Positions 1 to 6,758 of a stretch of DNA of 64,000 nt are shown in pieces. The DNA comes from SHVO01 sp050246995 (GTDB lineage: Bacteria; Pseudomonadota; Alphaproteobacteria; Rhodospirillales; Rhodospirillaceae): assembly GCA_050246995.1 (NCBI GenBank), contig JBFWVA010000004.1, positions 62,001 through 126,000 on the forward strand. Reading direction: 5' to 3'. The notes beneath the pieces are model-generated. The model saw only the letters and a list, made by a program, of their open reading frames with translations, searched no databases and was not told the DNA's origin. Both the position numbers and the translations under genes were made by a program. Numbering within the stretch: the first letter of the stretch is position 1; the number at the start of each line of letters is the position of its first letter.

Positions 1-1
1 A

Positions 2-91
2 GCGCTCTACGGCAGCCAAGCGGTTCGGCTCGCGCGGAAATTCAAACCCGTGCTGTTCCAGCGCGTTCAAATCCAGTTTTTCGAGGCCTAA
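2..91 (+). CDS. C-terminal end of an unidentified element gene (partial)
   Basis: The frame is open from the window edge to a TAA at 89-91 and encodes 29 residues ending QIQFFEA. It is basic (VRLARKFKP) and lies just upstream of a gene in the same direction, as expected of one more tightly packed element gene. The start is outside the window, so no family can be assigned. It could be a chance open frame, but the 3-nt gap to the next ATG fits the layout of its neighbours. Confidence 0.45.
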   Translation, partial: ALYGSQAVRLARKFKPVLFQRVQIQFFEA

Positions 92-94
92 GCC

Positions 95-385
95 ATGTTC
101 ATGCAAACCATTGCGCCGGCCAAAGCCGCGCCCGCCCAAGTCGACGCGGACAACCTCACGCTCGGCGATATCCTGGCCGTGGCGCTCAAAGCTCCCGAAC
201 ATCCGCACTTCACCGAAGTCACCTGCCCGATGTTCACCGATGGGAAGGGCAAGAACTGCGCGTGCAAAGGCCCGCTCAAGCCGGATGGTTCCGGATGCCC
301 GCTGTTCCGCATGATCCCGAACAGCGACAACGAACACTCGCAACGGTTCGGCCTCGGCTTCTGCGGCCTCGCGGGGGCGTGCTAA
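95..385 (+). CDS. Small cysteine-rich hypothetical protein of the element
   Basis: 96 residues, family not recognised. The C-terminal half has cysteines in CPMF, CACK, CPLF, FCG and a final AC, so a metal-binding or disulfide-stabilised fold is possible (inference). No signal peptide or membrane segment is visible. The ATG lies three bases after the previous stop, with GAGG a few bases upstream. Its TAA overlaps the next ATG as TAATG, so translation is probably coupled. Function unknown. Confidence 0.6.
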   Translation: MFMQTIAPAKAAPAQVDADNLTLGDILAVALKAPEHPHFTEVTCPMFTDGKGKNCACKGPLKPDGSGCPLFRMIPNSDNEHSQRFGLGFCGLAGAC

Positions 386-666
386 TGGCCCGCAAACCCA
401 TGCCGGACGGCGCCGGTCCGCCTACGACCTTCGACCAACTGGTTCGCACCATCGTCACCACCTGCGGCACGGTCGCGATGATCAGCGGCATGCTCGGCAT
501 CTTCGTTGCCGTGCTGCGCAACCTCGGCTCACCCGCGCTTCAGCCCACCACAGCCATCCTGGGCGGCGCGGTGCTCTTCTTCGGCGGCTTCGCGATGGTC
601 CTCGCGGTGTGGCTCAAACACATCACCGAGCACGGCATCAGCCTCAACCGCAACTTCCCGATTTAG
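385..666 (+). CDS. Small two-helix membrane protein of the element
   Basis: 93 residues starting MARKPMPDG. Two hydrophobic stretches are visible, at about residues 25-50 (TVAMISGMLGIFVAVL) and 57-78 (TAILGGAVLFFGGFAMVLAV), so it is probably an inner-membrane protein with two passes. The start overlaps the previous stop (TAATG), which favours this ATG over an upstream one in the same frame at 262. No family recognised. Small two-helix proteins in prophages may be holins or superinfection factors, but nothing here decides it. Confidence 0.55.
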   Translation: MARKPMPDGAGPPTTFDQLVRTIVTTCGTVAMISGMLGIFVAVLRNLGSPALQPTTAILGGAVLFFGGFAMVLAVWLKHITEHGISLNRNFPI

Positions 667-676
667 GAGAACGCGC

Positions 677-1117
677 ATGTTTATGAACCGGATGGTGCAC
701 GGTTTTCTTCACCTTCTCGCGACCTCTGCCGCCTTGATCGCGCCGCTTCCGCGGATCGATAGCATGAGGCTCCCTGGTCAAAGGCCACCGCAAAAGTCCT
801 TCGGGCGGATGCGCCGCAGATTTGGGTGGACGACGAAGGTCCAAAAACCGAGGCCGACGCCGGAACAAATTGCTCGCCGCGCGGCCATCAATTCCCTCAC
901 CAACTACGAGCGCACCCAATGGGCCCGCGCCGGCTATCCGGGCGCCACCGACAAGGGCAAATGCTCCGGACGCATCGAAGATGTCCTGTCCTTTAAAGGC
1001 ATCCGTGAACGCAACCTTCCGCGGGATAGAGCAGCGGTAGCTCACCAGGTTCATACCCTGGGGGTCGGGGGTTCGAATCCCTCTCCCGCAACCACTTCAA
1101 TCGGGGCGGCCGCCTAA
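677..1117 (+). CDS. Hypothetical protein whose 3' end runs through a tRNA gene
   Basis: 146 residues from ATG 677, preceded by GGAGA at a normal distance. The middle part (RPTPEQIARRAAINSLTNYE, roughly residues 58-78) looks like real, charged coding sequence. The last 30 or so codons, from about 1020, coincide with the tRNA at 1020-1094 and read like a translated tRNA (GGSNPSPA). Either the original C-terminus was replaced when the tRNA gene was acquired, or the ORF is decayed and simply not stopped. No family recognised. Confidence 0.4.
   Translation: MFMNRMVHGFLHLLATSAALIAPLPRIDSMRLPGQRPPQKSFGRMRRRFGWTTKVQKPRPTPEQIARRAAINSLTNYERTQWARAGYPGATDKGKCSGRIEDVLSFKGIRERNLPRDRAAVAHQVHTLGVGGSNPSPATTSIGAAA
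1020..1094 (+). tRNA. tRNA-Met(CAT), initiator type, carried by the mobile element
   Basis: A complete cloverleaf can be drawn by hand. The acceptor stem is 1020-1026 with 1084-1090, the D stem GAGC/GCTC, the anticodon stem CCAGG/CCTGG around loop TTCATAC (anticodon CAT at 1052-1054), the T arm has loop TTCGAAT, and CCA is encoded at 1092-1094. Two features are typical of initiator tRNAs: a C1/A72 mismatch at the end of the acceptor stem, and an A11-U24 pair in the D stem. The third hallmark, three G-C pairs in the anticodon stem, is only partly present because A29-U41 replaces one. It lies in the sense direction inside the 3' end of an ORF. Confidence 0.85.
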
Positions 1118-1227
1118 TGCCCCAGCATCTCCTCACCCGCCTGCGCGCCGAAGCCATGGCCGCGCTCGCGTCCGGCCGCTACTCACCCGCGGCCTGGGCC
1201 TTCCTCCGTCAGTGGGGCACCCGTTGA
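1117..1227 (+). CDS. Tiny hypothetical ORF (36 residues)
   Basis: Starts with an ATG overlapping the preceding TAA (TAATG) and encodes an alanine- and arginine-rich peptide, MPQHLLTRLRAEAMAALASG and onward, ending WGTR. The stop overlaps the probable TTG start of the next gene as TTGA. The chained overlaps are the only reason to believe it is translated. Function unknown. Confidence 0.4.
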   Translation: MPQHLLTRLRAEAMAALASGRYSPAAWAFLRQWGTR

Positions 1228-1544
1228 CCGAAACGCGCACCACCGCGGAGATCCTCACCGACATTGTGCTGCGGGTCGAATGCCTCAACGCCGAGCGCAA
1301 GGCCTTGGCCGATGACGTGAAGGAAGTCCTCAAGGACGGCAAACGCCACGCGCTCGACGTGCCCCGCATCCGCGAGGTCATCAAGATCCGCGACATGAAG
1401 CCAAAGGACCGCGCCGAACTCACCATCGGCAACGCCACCGCCACCTATCTCCACGCGGTCGAGACCACCGAGAAAGACCGCGCCGCCAGGAAAGCCGCCG
1501 AAGCCGCTTCCACTTCCACCCCAAAAGTAGAGCCCGCACCATGA
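1212..1544 (+). CDS. GapR-like (DUF2312) DNA-binding protein
   Basis: 110 residues from GTG 1212. A TTG at 1224, overlapping the previous stop, is an equally good start and removes four residues. Residues about 13-75 match the GapR/DUF2312 pattern: a helical segment with R.E.LNAERKALADDVKEVL, then a helix with IREVIKIRDMKPKDR. In Caulobacter, GapR is a nucleoid-associated protein that recognises overtwisted DNA (family knowledge). Here the domain is followed by an alanine- and lysine-rich tail. Prophage copies are known, and a role at the element's DNA ahead of replication or transcription is inference. The TGA overlaps the next ATG (ATGA). Confidence 0.75.
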   Translation: MGHPLTETRTTAEILTDIVLRVECLNAERKALADDVKEVLKDGKRHALDVPRIREVIKIRDMKPKDRAELTIGNATATYLHAVETTEKDRAARKAAEAASTSTPKVEPAP

Positions 1545-1921
1545 ACCAGCCGTTGGCGCAATCCGCGCCGGATCCCTACGCCACCCACACCTTCGACCGT
1601 CTCATCGCCACCCACGAAGGCGGCGAACTCAACGCCGACCTTTCCAAAAAACTGAACGAGACCGTCGCCTTCCTGGAAAACTTCGTCCAGACCCACGGCG
1701 GCAAGCCCGAAGCCAGCCTCGGCGTCTCCTTCAAGATCAAGAAGGACGGCCAGATGATTCAGATCAACGCCGAGGTGTCCGAGAAGCTGCCGAAGGAACC
1801 GCGCAACAGCGGCATGTACTTCGCCGACGCCAAGAACCGCCTCACCAAGCGCGACCCCAAGCAGATCGAGATGTTCACCGATGTCAGCCGCCCGGCCGCC
1901 GCGCCGGTCAGCATCGGTTAG
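1541..1921 (+). CDS. Conserved hypothetical element protein
   Basis: 126 residues. An acidic and polar N-terminus is followed by a segment with helix-forming residues (LNADLSKKLNETVAFLENFV, about residues 29-48) and a middle with alternating strand-like pattern (LGVSFKIKKDGQMIQINAEV). No catalytic motif, signal or membrane segment is seen. The ATGA overlap couples it to the GapR-like gene, and the YfdQ-like gene follows 45 bases later. A DNA-metabolism accessory role is only a guess from position. Confidence 0.6.
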   Translation: MNQPLAQSAPDPYATHTFDRLIATHEGGELNADLSKKLNETVAFLENFVQTHGGKPEASLGVSFKIKKDGQMIQINAEVSEKLPKEPRNSGMYFADAKNRLTKRDPKQIEMFTDVSRPAAAPVSIG

Positions 1922-1966
1922 TCCCCGCGGCCCATCCCACCCCAAGTTTCAGGACCACACCGCTCC

Positions 1967-2866
1967 ATGAAAGACCAAGACACTAACGCCGTGATCCAGA
2001 CCGTGAAGGACTTGCATCAACCGCAACTCCTCCCGGTGAAACACGGCGAAGTCGAGACCGCCGTGCTTGTTTTGCCGAACGGCCTCACCGCGAAGCCCGT
2101 GACCGAGATCACCGACAAACTCCTGCCCGCCCCGCGCCGCAAGACGGGCACCATCGTCGCCACCACGCACGCCTCGTTCAACGACATCGTAGCCGCCCAT
2201 AAGGAAGACAGCTCCGTGGTCTTCGTGGACGGTGAAACCGGCGCCTTCACCGCCGTACTCAACTTCCACGGCACCAAGGCGGACGGCCAGCGTTTCGGCG
2301 ATCTCCGCGTCACTTATGCCCCCACGAAGTCGAAAGCGTGGAACGCGTGGCAGGAACTCTCGGAAGAGTTCGTCAACGTTTCCGACTTCGCCAACCATAT
2401 CGACGCCAACATCCTCGACGTGACCGAACCGCCGCCGCACGACAGCGCGCTCGAGTCCGACATCCGCATGCGCGACCTCGCGAAGGCGTTTTCCACCACC
2501 TTCGCCGACAAGGCCAAGATCATCGAGATTTCGCGCGGCTTGCGGATTCACACCAAGGATCAGATCGAGAATGTGCTGAACACCTCGACCGGCGAGACCT
2601 CCATCGAGTTCAAATCCGAACACGAAGGACGCGACGGCCAGAAGCTGACCGTGCCGGGCCTGTTCTGCATCGCCATCCCGGTCTTCGAGAAGGGTGTCGT
2701 GTACCGCCTGCCCGTGCGCTTCAAGTACCGCGCCGGCAACGGAAGCCTCGCCTACTCCTACACCGTGCTCAACGACGACAAAGCGATCGAGCACGCCGTG
2801 AACGAGATGGTGATGCTCACCAAGGAAGCCACCGCGCTCCCGGTTTTCTACGGCAAGGCGCCGTAA
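1967..2866 (+). CDS. YfdQ-like protein (DUF2303)
   Basis: 299 residues, matching the length and feel of the DUF2303/YfdQ family found in prophages. Typical pieces are TLNFHG-like text near residue 95 (AVLNFHGTKADGQRFGD), the stretch KAWNAWQELSEEFVNVSDFA near 127-147, and a C-terminal strand-rich half with GLFCIAIPVF and YRLPVRFKYR. No signal peptide. The function of the family is not established. The next gene is a YfdR-like HD protein, the same order seen in the E. coli CPS-53 prophage (yfdQ-yfdR), and this supports the assignment. Confidence 0.75.
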   Translation: MKDQDTNAVIQTVKDLHQPQLLPVKHGEVETAVLVLPNGLTAKPVTEITDKLLPAPRRKTGTIVATTHASFNDIVAAHKEDSSVVFVDGETGAFTAVLNFHGTKADGQRFGDLRVTYAPTKSKAWNAWQELSEEFVNVSDFANHIDANILDVTEPPPHDSALESDIRMRDLAKAFSTTFADKAKIIEISRGLRIHTKDQIENVLNTSTGETSIEFKSEHEGRDGQKLTVPGLFCIAIPVFEKGVVYRLPVRFKYRAGNGSLAYSYTVLNDDKAIEHAVNEMVMLTKEATALPVFYGKAP

Positions 2867-2955
2867 TCCCGTAGGCGGTTCGGCCCTTTTCTCCCACCGC
2901 AGTTCCCCGGCGCGGCCGAGCGCCGGGGCTTACTTCCCCCTTCAAGGATCCCGCC

Positions 2956-3582
2956 ATGGATGGCGACGCAAAAACCTACATCGGCGAAGACAACACCCAC
3001 AGCATCCAGACGCTGACGGGCAACTTCTTCGACCTCGTGAACCCGGCGCCGCACATGGTCTTCCTGCGCGACATCGCCGAAGCCGCGGCCAAGGTCAACC
3101 GCTTCACCGGGCACACCATCGCACCTTATTCCGTCGCCCAGCATTGCGTGTGGGCCTCGTTCATGGTCTCGCCGGAAGCGGCGCCTTATGCGCTGCTGCA
3201 CGACGCGCACGAGGCCTACATCAACGACAAGTCCACACCCCAAAAGACCGCCGAAGCCATCGTGATCGCCCACGCCCTCGGCATCGACCTGGAGCGCGTG
3301 AAGGAAGCCTTGCGCATCATCCCGCGGCGGATCGACGCGGCGGTGTTCCAGCGGTTCAACCTGCCGTGGCCGGCCCAGAAGGCCATCATGGACGAAGTGA
3401 AGGCCGTCGACATCCTCGCGCTCTCCACCGAGAAGCGCGACCTGATGGCCCATGACCGTCCGTGGACTTATCCACTCCCGGCGCCCTATCGCGGCATCAC
3501 TAAACCGTGGCCATGGGTACACGCAGCGGACGCCTTCGTGGAACGCGCCCGCCACCTCGGCCTGCAGGAGATGCCGTTTTGA
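2956..3582 (+). CDS. HD-domain phosphohydrolase, YfdR-like
   Basis: 208 residues. The HD metal-binding signature is visible: an upstream His in YSVAQHCVWAS (about residue 61) and the LLHDAHEAYIND block (about 80-91), followed by conserved DILAL. HD proteins of this group resemble 5'-deoxynucleotidases (YfbR-type), so a nucleotide-hydrolysing role is likely but not proven. It follows the YfdQ-like gene after an 89-base gap that holds the sequence cggcgcggccgagcgccgg, a possible hairpin. The TGA overlaps the next gene's TTG start (TTGA at 3579-3582). Confidence 0.75.
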   Translation: MDGDAKTYIGEDNTHSIQTLTGNFFDLVNPAPHMVFLRDIAEAAAKVNRFTGHTIAPYSVAQHCVWASFMVSPEAAPYALLHDAHEAYINDKSTPQKTAEAIVIAHALGIDLERVKEALRIIPRRIDAAVFQRFNLPWPAQKAIMDEVKAVDILALSTEKRDLMAHDRPWTYPLPAPYRGITKPWPWVHAADAFVERARHLGLQEMPF

Positions 3583-3887
3583 ATCTCTCCCGCCGCAAAC
3601 TCTTCGAAACCGGAATCGCCCTCGCGCTGACTCCTGTCGTCGCGGCAATCCCCGCTGTCGGCGAGATCGTCACCGCGTCTCCGCCCTGCGAGCCTTTCGC
3701 CCGCGATCCCGCGAGATACGTTGTGTTCATGAAGTCGCGCCAAGTGGGGCGCACCTTCGCCTTCGAACAATTCCAGAAGGCGATGTTGCGCGAGTTCGCC
3801 GCGGGCAGCGGCCTGCCGTACGACGACCTTCGCGTCACGTTCATTGCGCCGCGCCGTGCGTGGATAGACCCGGTGCGCCATGACTGA
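3579..3887 (+). CDS. Small protein with twin-arginine-like N-terminus
   Basis: 102 residues if started at TTG 3579, which overlaps the upstream TGA and sits eight bases after AGGAG. A longer in-frame ATG at 3507 would run inside the previous gene and is less likely. The N-terminus reads NLSRRKLFETGIALALTPVV, which resembles a Tat signal (SRRK followed by a hydrophobic stretch) with possible cleavage near AIPA. Residues about 68-87 (FEQFQKAMLREFAAGSGLPY) resemble a short stretch of lambda-type portal proteins, so a phage-derived fragment is possible. Neither reading is secure. The end overlaps the Nudix gene by eight bases. Confidence 0.5.
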   Translation: MNLSRRKLFETGIALALTPVVAAIPAVGEIVTASPPCEPFARDPARYVVFMKSRQVGRTFAFEQFQKAMLREFAAGSGLPYDDLRVTFIAPRRAWIDPVRHD

Positions 3888-4353
3888 ACCCCTCAAAACC
3901 TACGCCCTCGGCTTCATGTTCTACCGCAGCCCGCTCGGCGAACTCACCGTGGTGCTCATCAAGAAGAAGCGCCCGGCCTGGCAAGCAGGCCTTCTGAACG
4001 GCATCGGCGGCAAGGTGGAGGACGGCGAAACGCCCGAGCAGGCCATGGTGCGCGAGTTCAAGGAAGAAGCCGGACTCATCACCATGCCGGAGGACTGGAA
4101 ACACGTCCTCACCATGACCCTCGACAACGACGCCGAGCGCGAACGCACCGGCCGCGCCGCGAAGGTCGAGGTGTTCAGTTATGTCTTCACCAAAGGCCGC
4201 CCGCCGGTCGCCAGCCAAACGGACGAGGAGTTGCGCCACGTCCCCGCGGAACTCGCGCTGCACTTCCCGCACACGCCGAACCTGCGCTGGCTTCTGCCCT
4301 TGTGCATCTACGCCGACACCAAGTCCCCCTTCACCATGGAGATGGCCAGTTGA
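3880..4353 (+). CDS. Nudix hydrolase
   Basis: 157 residues. The Nudix box is complete: GGKVEDGETPEQ then AMVREFKEEAGL at about residues 43-66, fitting GX5EX7REXXEEXG with all metal-binding glutamates present. The family hydrolyses nucleoside diphosphates linked to another moiety (for example oxidised dNTPs). The substrate cannot be read from sequence. Together with the HD protein and SSB it suggests a nucleotide-pool and replication module. The TGA overlaps a TTG start for the next gene (TTGA at 4350-4353). Confidence 0.88.
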   Translation: MTEPLKTYALGFMFYRSPLGELTVVLIKKKRPAWQAGLLNGIGGKVEDGETPEQAMVREFKEEAGLITMPEDWKHVLTMTLDNDAERERTGRAAKVEVFSYVFTKGRPPVASQTDEELRHVPAELALHFPHTPNLRWLLPLCIYADTKSPFTMEMAS

Positions 4354-4553
4354 GCGATTTATCCCCAGTCAAAGTCATCAACGATGCGGGCTTAACAACT
4401 CCGTTCGCCTCGCTCGGCGAAGCGATGGACGCAGCCAAGGAGGCGGCCGCCAAACGCGGCGGTCAGACCATCGGCGTTTACGTCCTTCAGCGCGTCATCA
4501 CCAGTACGGTCGCGGTCAATATCAGCGACACGAATCTCCCGTCGAAAGGCTAA
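4350..4553 (+). CDS. Small hypothetical protein between Nudix and ssb
   Basis: 67 residues from TTG 4350. GGAG lies about nine bases upstream, and the start shares bases with the previous stop. Reads LSDLSPVKVINDAG, a helix (SLGEAMDAAKEAAAKRGG), then TIGVYVLQRVITSTVAVNIS. Neither a motif nor a family is recognised. The TTGA coupling and the three-base gap before ssb suggest it is translated as part of the operon. Confidence 0.5.
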   Translation: MSDLSPVKVINDAGLTTPFASLGEAMDAAKEAAAKRGGQTIGVYVLQRVITSTVAVNISDTNLPSKG

Positions 4554-4556
4554 CCC

Positions 4557-5012
4557 GTGGCGTCTCTCAATCAAGTCCAGCTCATCGGCAACCTCGGCCA
4601 GGATCCCGACGTGCGCACGATGCAGAACGGCGGCCAGGTCGCCAACATATCCATCGCCACGTCCGAGCAATGGAAGGACAAGGTCACCGGCGAGAAGAAG
4701 GAAAAGACCGAATGGCACCGTGTGGTGATGCTCGGGAACCTCGCCGACATTGCGGCGCAGTACCTCAAGAAGGGCCAGCGGGTCTTCGTCCAAGGCAAGC
4801 TGCAAACCCGCAAATGGACCGACCAGCAGGGCCAGGAGCGCTACACCACCGAGATCGTCTGCCAGAGCTTCGACAGCAAACTCATCATGCTGACGAACGC
4901 AAGCGGCGGCGGTGGCCGCCCGCCCGCCCACGATGGCGAACCGGAAGGCCCGTCGACGAGCGGCCGCGCCGCGCCGCCGCGCGACGACATGGACGACGAT
5001 ATCCCATTTTAG
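4557..5012 (+). CDS. ssb: Single-stranded DNA-binding protein
   Basis: 151 residues from GTG 4557. The OB-fold is complete: N-terminal SLNQVQLIGNLGQDPDVR, then NISIATSEQW, TEWHRVVMLGNLADIAAQYL (about 53-72), KKGQRVFVQGKLQTRKW and the DSKLIML strand near residue 108. A glycine- and proline-rich linker leads to the acidic tip DDMDDDIPF, which in SSB proteins recruits partner proteins of replication and repair. It is the element's own copy, clustered with a sliding clamp 1.7 kb downstream, so it probably serves element replication or recombination. Confidence 0.95.
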   Translation: MASLNQVQLIGNLGQDPDVRTMQNGGQVANISIATSEQWKDKVTGEKKEKTEWHRVVMLGNLADIAAQYLKKGQRVFVQGKLQTRKWTDQQGQERYTTEIVCQSFDSKLIMLTNASGGGGRPPAHDGEPEGPSTSGRAAPPRDDMDDDIPF

Positions 5013-5021
5013 GAAAACCCG

Positions 5022-5285
5022 ATGAAGTTCAACTGCGGGCCATCACCCGACGAAAAACGCGCTTCGCGGCATATCGCCAAGATGACGCGGCTGCGTGAAA
5101 AAGCCGAAGCACTGCGCGGGTGGCATCGCGTCTTTGCGTGGTGGCCTATCCGCATCGCGCCCGGCGAGTGCCGTTGGTTGGAATATGTCGAGCGCCGGAT
5201 ACCCAGAGCCACCGCGCACTATAGCGATTGGGAAGGGTTCACCATCGTCTGGAACGGCAAGCCTGAATTTCGGGCGAGCGCCTAA
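5022..5285 (+). CDS. Small tryptophan-rich hypothetical protein
   Basis: 87 residues from ATG 5022, with AGGA a few bases upstream. It is basic and rich in tryptophan (GWHRVFAWWPIRI, CRWLEYVERR, DWEGFTIVW). This resembles small uncharacterised phage proteins that recur next to replication genes, but no family name can be given. The TAA overlaps the next ATG (TAATG), so it is probably coupled to the Gp37/Gp68 gene. Confidence 0.55.
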   Translation: MKFNCGPSPDEKRASRHIAKMTRLREKAEALRGWHRVFAWWPIRIAPGECRWLEYVERRIPRATAHYSDWEGFTIVWNGKPEFRASA

Positions 5286-6277
5286 TGGCTGAAAACTCCG
5301 CCATCGAATGGTGCGACCACACCTTCAACGCATGGATCGGATGCCAGGAGGTCTCCCCGGCGTGCGACTTCTGTTATGCGAAGCGCCAGAACGCGCACCG
5401 AAAATGGGTGGACGGGTGGGGCCCGGACGGAGAGCGCCGACGCACCTCGCGCGCCCTTTGGCGCCAGCCGCACAAATATCAGCGCCAGGCCTCGACCTTC
5501 CGCAAAGAGAACGGCCGCCGGCAGCGGGTGTTCGTCAACTCCCTCTCGGACGTCTTCGACAACAAGGCGGATCCGCAATGGCGCGCCGATCTCTTCGCGA
5601 CCATCGAAGCATGTCCCGACGTTGATTTCCTTCTCCTCACCAAGCGGCCCCAGAACATCCGCGCCATGCTCCCGGCGAATTGGGAAAACGGCTACCCCAA
5701 CGTTTGGCTCGGCGTGACGGTGGAGAATCAAGCGGAAGCCGATCGGCGCCTTCCGCATCTCAAAGCCATCCCGGCCGCGCGCCACTTCCTTTCTATCGAA
5801 CCCCTCCTCGCTCCTTTGACGCTCGAGCCTGAAGCGGACAGCAGCTATCAGATGTTGAGTAAATGGTACGGACCTAACGGGTTCGATCCCACTGGCTCAC
5901 AGCCGCGGTTACTCCGGATGAAAGGTAACATCTGGAAAGTTGACTGGGTCATCGTAGGCGGAGAAAGCGGCCCTAAGGCGCGTCCCGTTCATCCCGACTG
6001 GATCCGCGCGCTCCGCGACCAGTGCGCCGCGGGCAAGGTGCCCTTCTTCTTCAAGCAATGGGGAGAATGGCGGGAACGCGCTCACGCGGGTGAAGAACTT
6101 GGTTTGAATCTTCCCGAAGACCTCTCGACGGCTTGGCCGGACGGGACAATCGGAAACGGCAATTCGACGGCGAATGGAGGCTACGGGAAACCTCTGTTCC
6201 GTTTCGGCAAGAAGAAGGCCGGCCGCATCCTCGACGGCCGCACCCACAATGAATTTCCGGAGTCAATGGCAGCATGA
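5285..6277 (+). CDS. Phage Gp37/Gp68 family protein (DUF5131)
   Basis: 330 residues. The N-terminus has the family's cysteine pattern: IEWCDHTFNAWIGC then SPACDFCYAK (cysteines at about 10, 20, 27 and 30), followed by RVFVNSLSDVFDN and LLLTKRPQN, then WVIVGGESGPKARP and KVPFFFKQWGEW. The family is related to radical-SAM enzymes, and the CxxC/CYA part probably holds an iron-sulfur cluster (family knowledge plus inference). Its target is unknown. It is typical of phage and element early regions and overlaps the ASCH gene by four bases (ATGA). Confidence 0.85.
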   Translation: MAENSAIEWCDHTFNAWIGCQEVSPACDFCYAKRQNAHRKWVDGWGPDGERRRTSRALWRQPHKYQRQASTFRKENGRRQRVFVNSLSDVFDNKADPQWRADLFATIEACPDVDFLLLTKRPQNIRAMLPANWENGYPNVWLGVTVENQAEADRRLPHLKAIPAARHFLSIEPLLAPLTLEPEADSSYQMLSKWYGPNGFDPTGSQPRLLRMKGNIWKVDWVIVGGESGPKARPVHPDWIRALRDQCAAGKVPFFFKQWGEWRERAHAGEELGLNLPEDLSTAWPDGTIGNGNSTANGGYGKPLFRFGKKKAGRILDGRTHNEFPESMAA

Positions 6278-6750
6278 AAGCCCTCTCCCTCTGGCAACCG
6301 TGGGCGTCGCTGTGGGTCTCCGGCGTCAAGGTGCACGAAACCCGCCACTGGCCGCTCAAAGTCGCGGAACGCGGTTTCTGGCTCGCGGTTCACGCCGCAC
6401 AGCGCTTCGAGAAAAACGTCGATCCCGAACTTTCCGACATCCTCTGCGACACCTTCGGCGGCCATTGGTCCCGCGACCTCACACGCGGCGCCATCGTCGG
6501 CAAGGTCTTCATTGGCGCGTGTGTGCGCTCCGATGATCTCCTGTGGGCCGATGACGCCGACTTCACCTGCGGCAATTGGACGCCCGGGCGCTTCGGATTC
6601 CGCGCGGATAGGTTCGCGGCCTTGAAAGCGCCGATCCCCTACCGCGGCCAGCAAGGCATGTTCCAGGTGCCCGACGCCCTCCTGGCTGACGACTCCCTCT
6701 TCACCTCCATCGAAAACCGCCGGCGCATGCCGAGCGATCCACCTGTCTAG
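6274..6750 (+). CDS. ASCH-domain protein
   Basis: 158 residues. The start MKALSLWQPWASLWVSGVK followed by ETRHWPL is the classic ASCH N-terminus, and a barrel with GAIVGKVFIGACV near residues 71-84 follows. ASCH domains are PUA-like folds thought to bind RNA or modified nucleosides (some act as nucleoside amidohydrolases). ASCH and Gp37/Gp68 genes are frequent neighbours in phages, and the four-base overlap here supports a joint function that is not yet known. Confidence 0.85.
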   Translation: MKALSLWQPWASLWVSGVKVHETRHWPLKVAERGFWLAVHAAQRFEKNVDPELSDILCDTFGGHWSRDLTRGAIVGKVFIGACVRSDDLLWADDADFTCGNWTPGRFGFRADRFAALKAPIPYRGQQGMFQVPDALLADDSLFTSIENRRRMPSDPPV

Positions 6751-6758
6751 GACTCCCC

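Noticed and set aside
30..1054. Several overlapping ORFs on both strands in 88-1054
   Set aside because: They are out of frame with ribosome sites and consist of Arg/Pro/Ser-rich text typical of shadow frames in GC-rich DNA.
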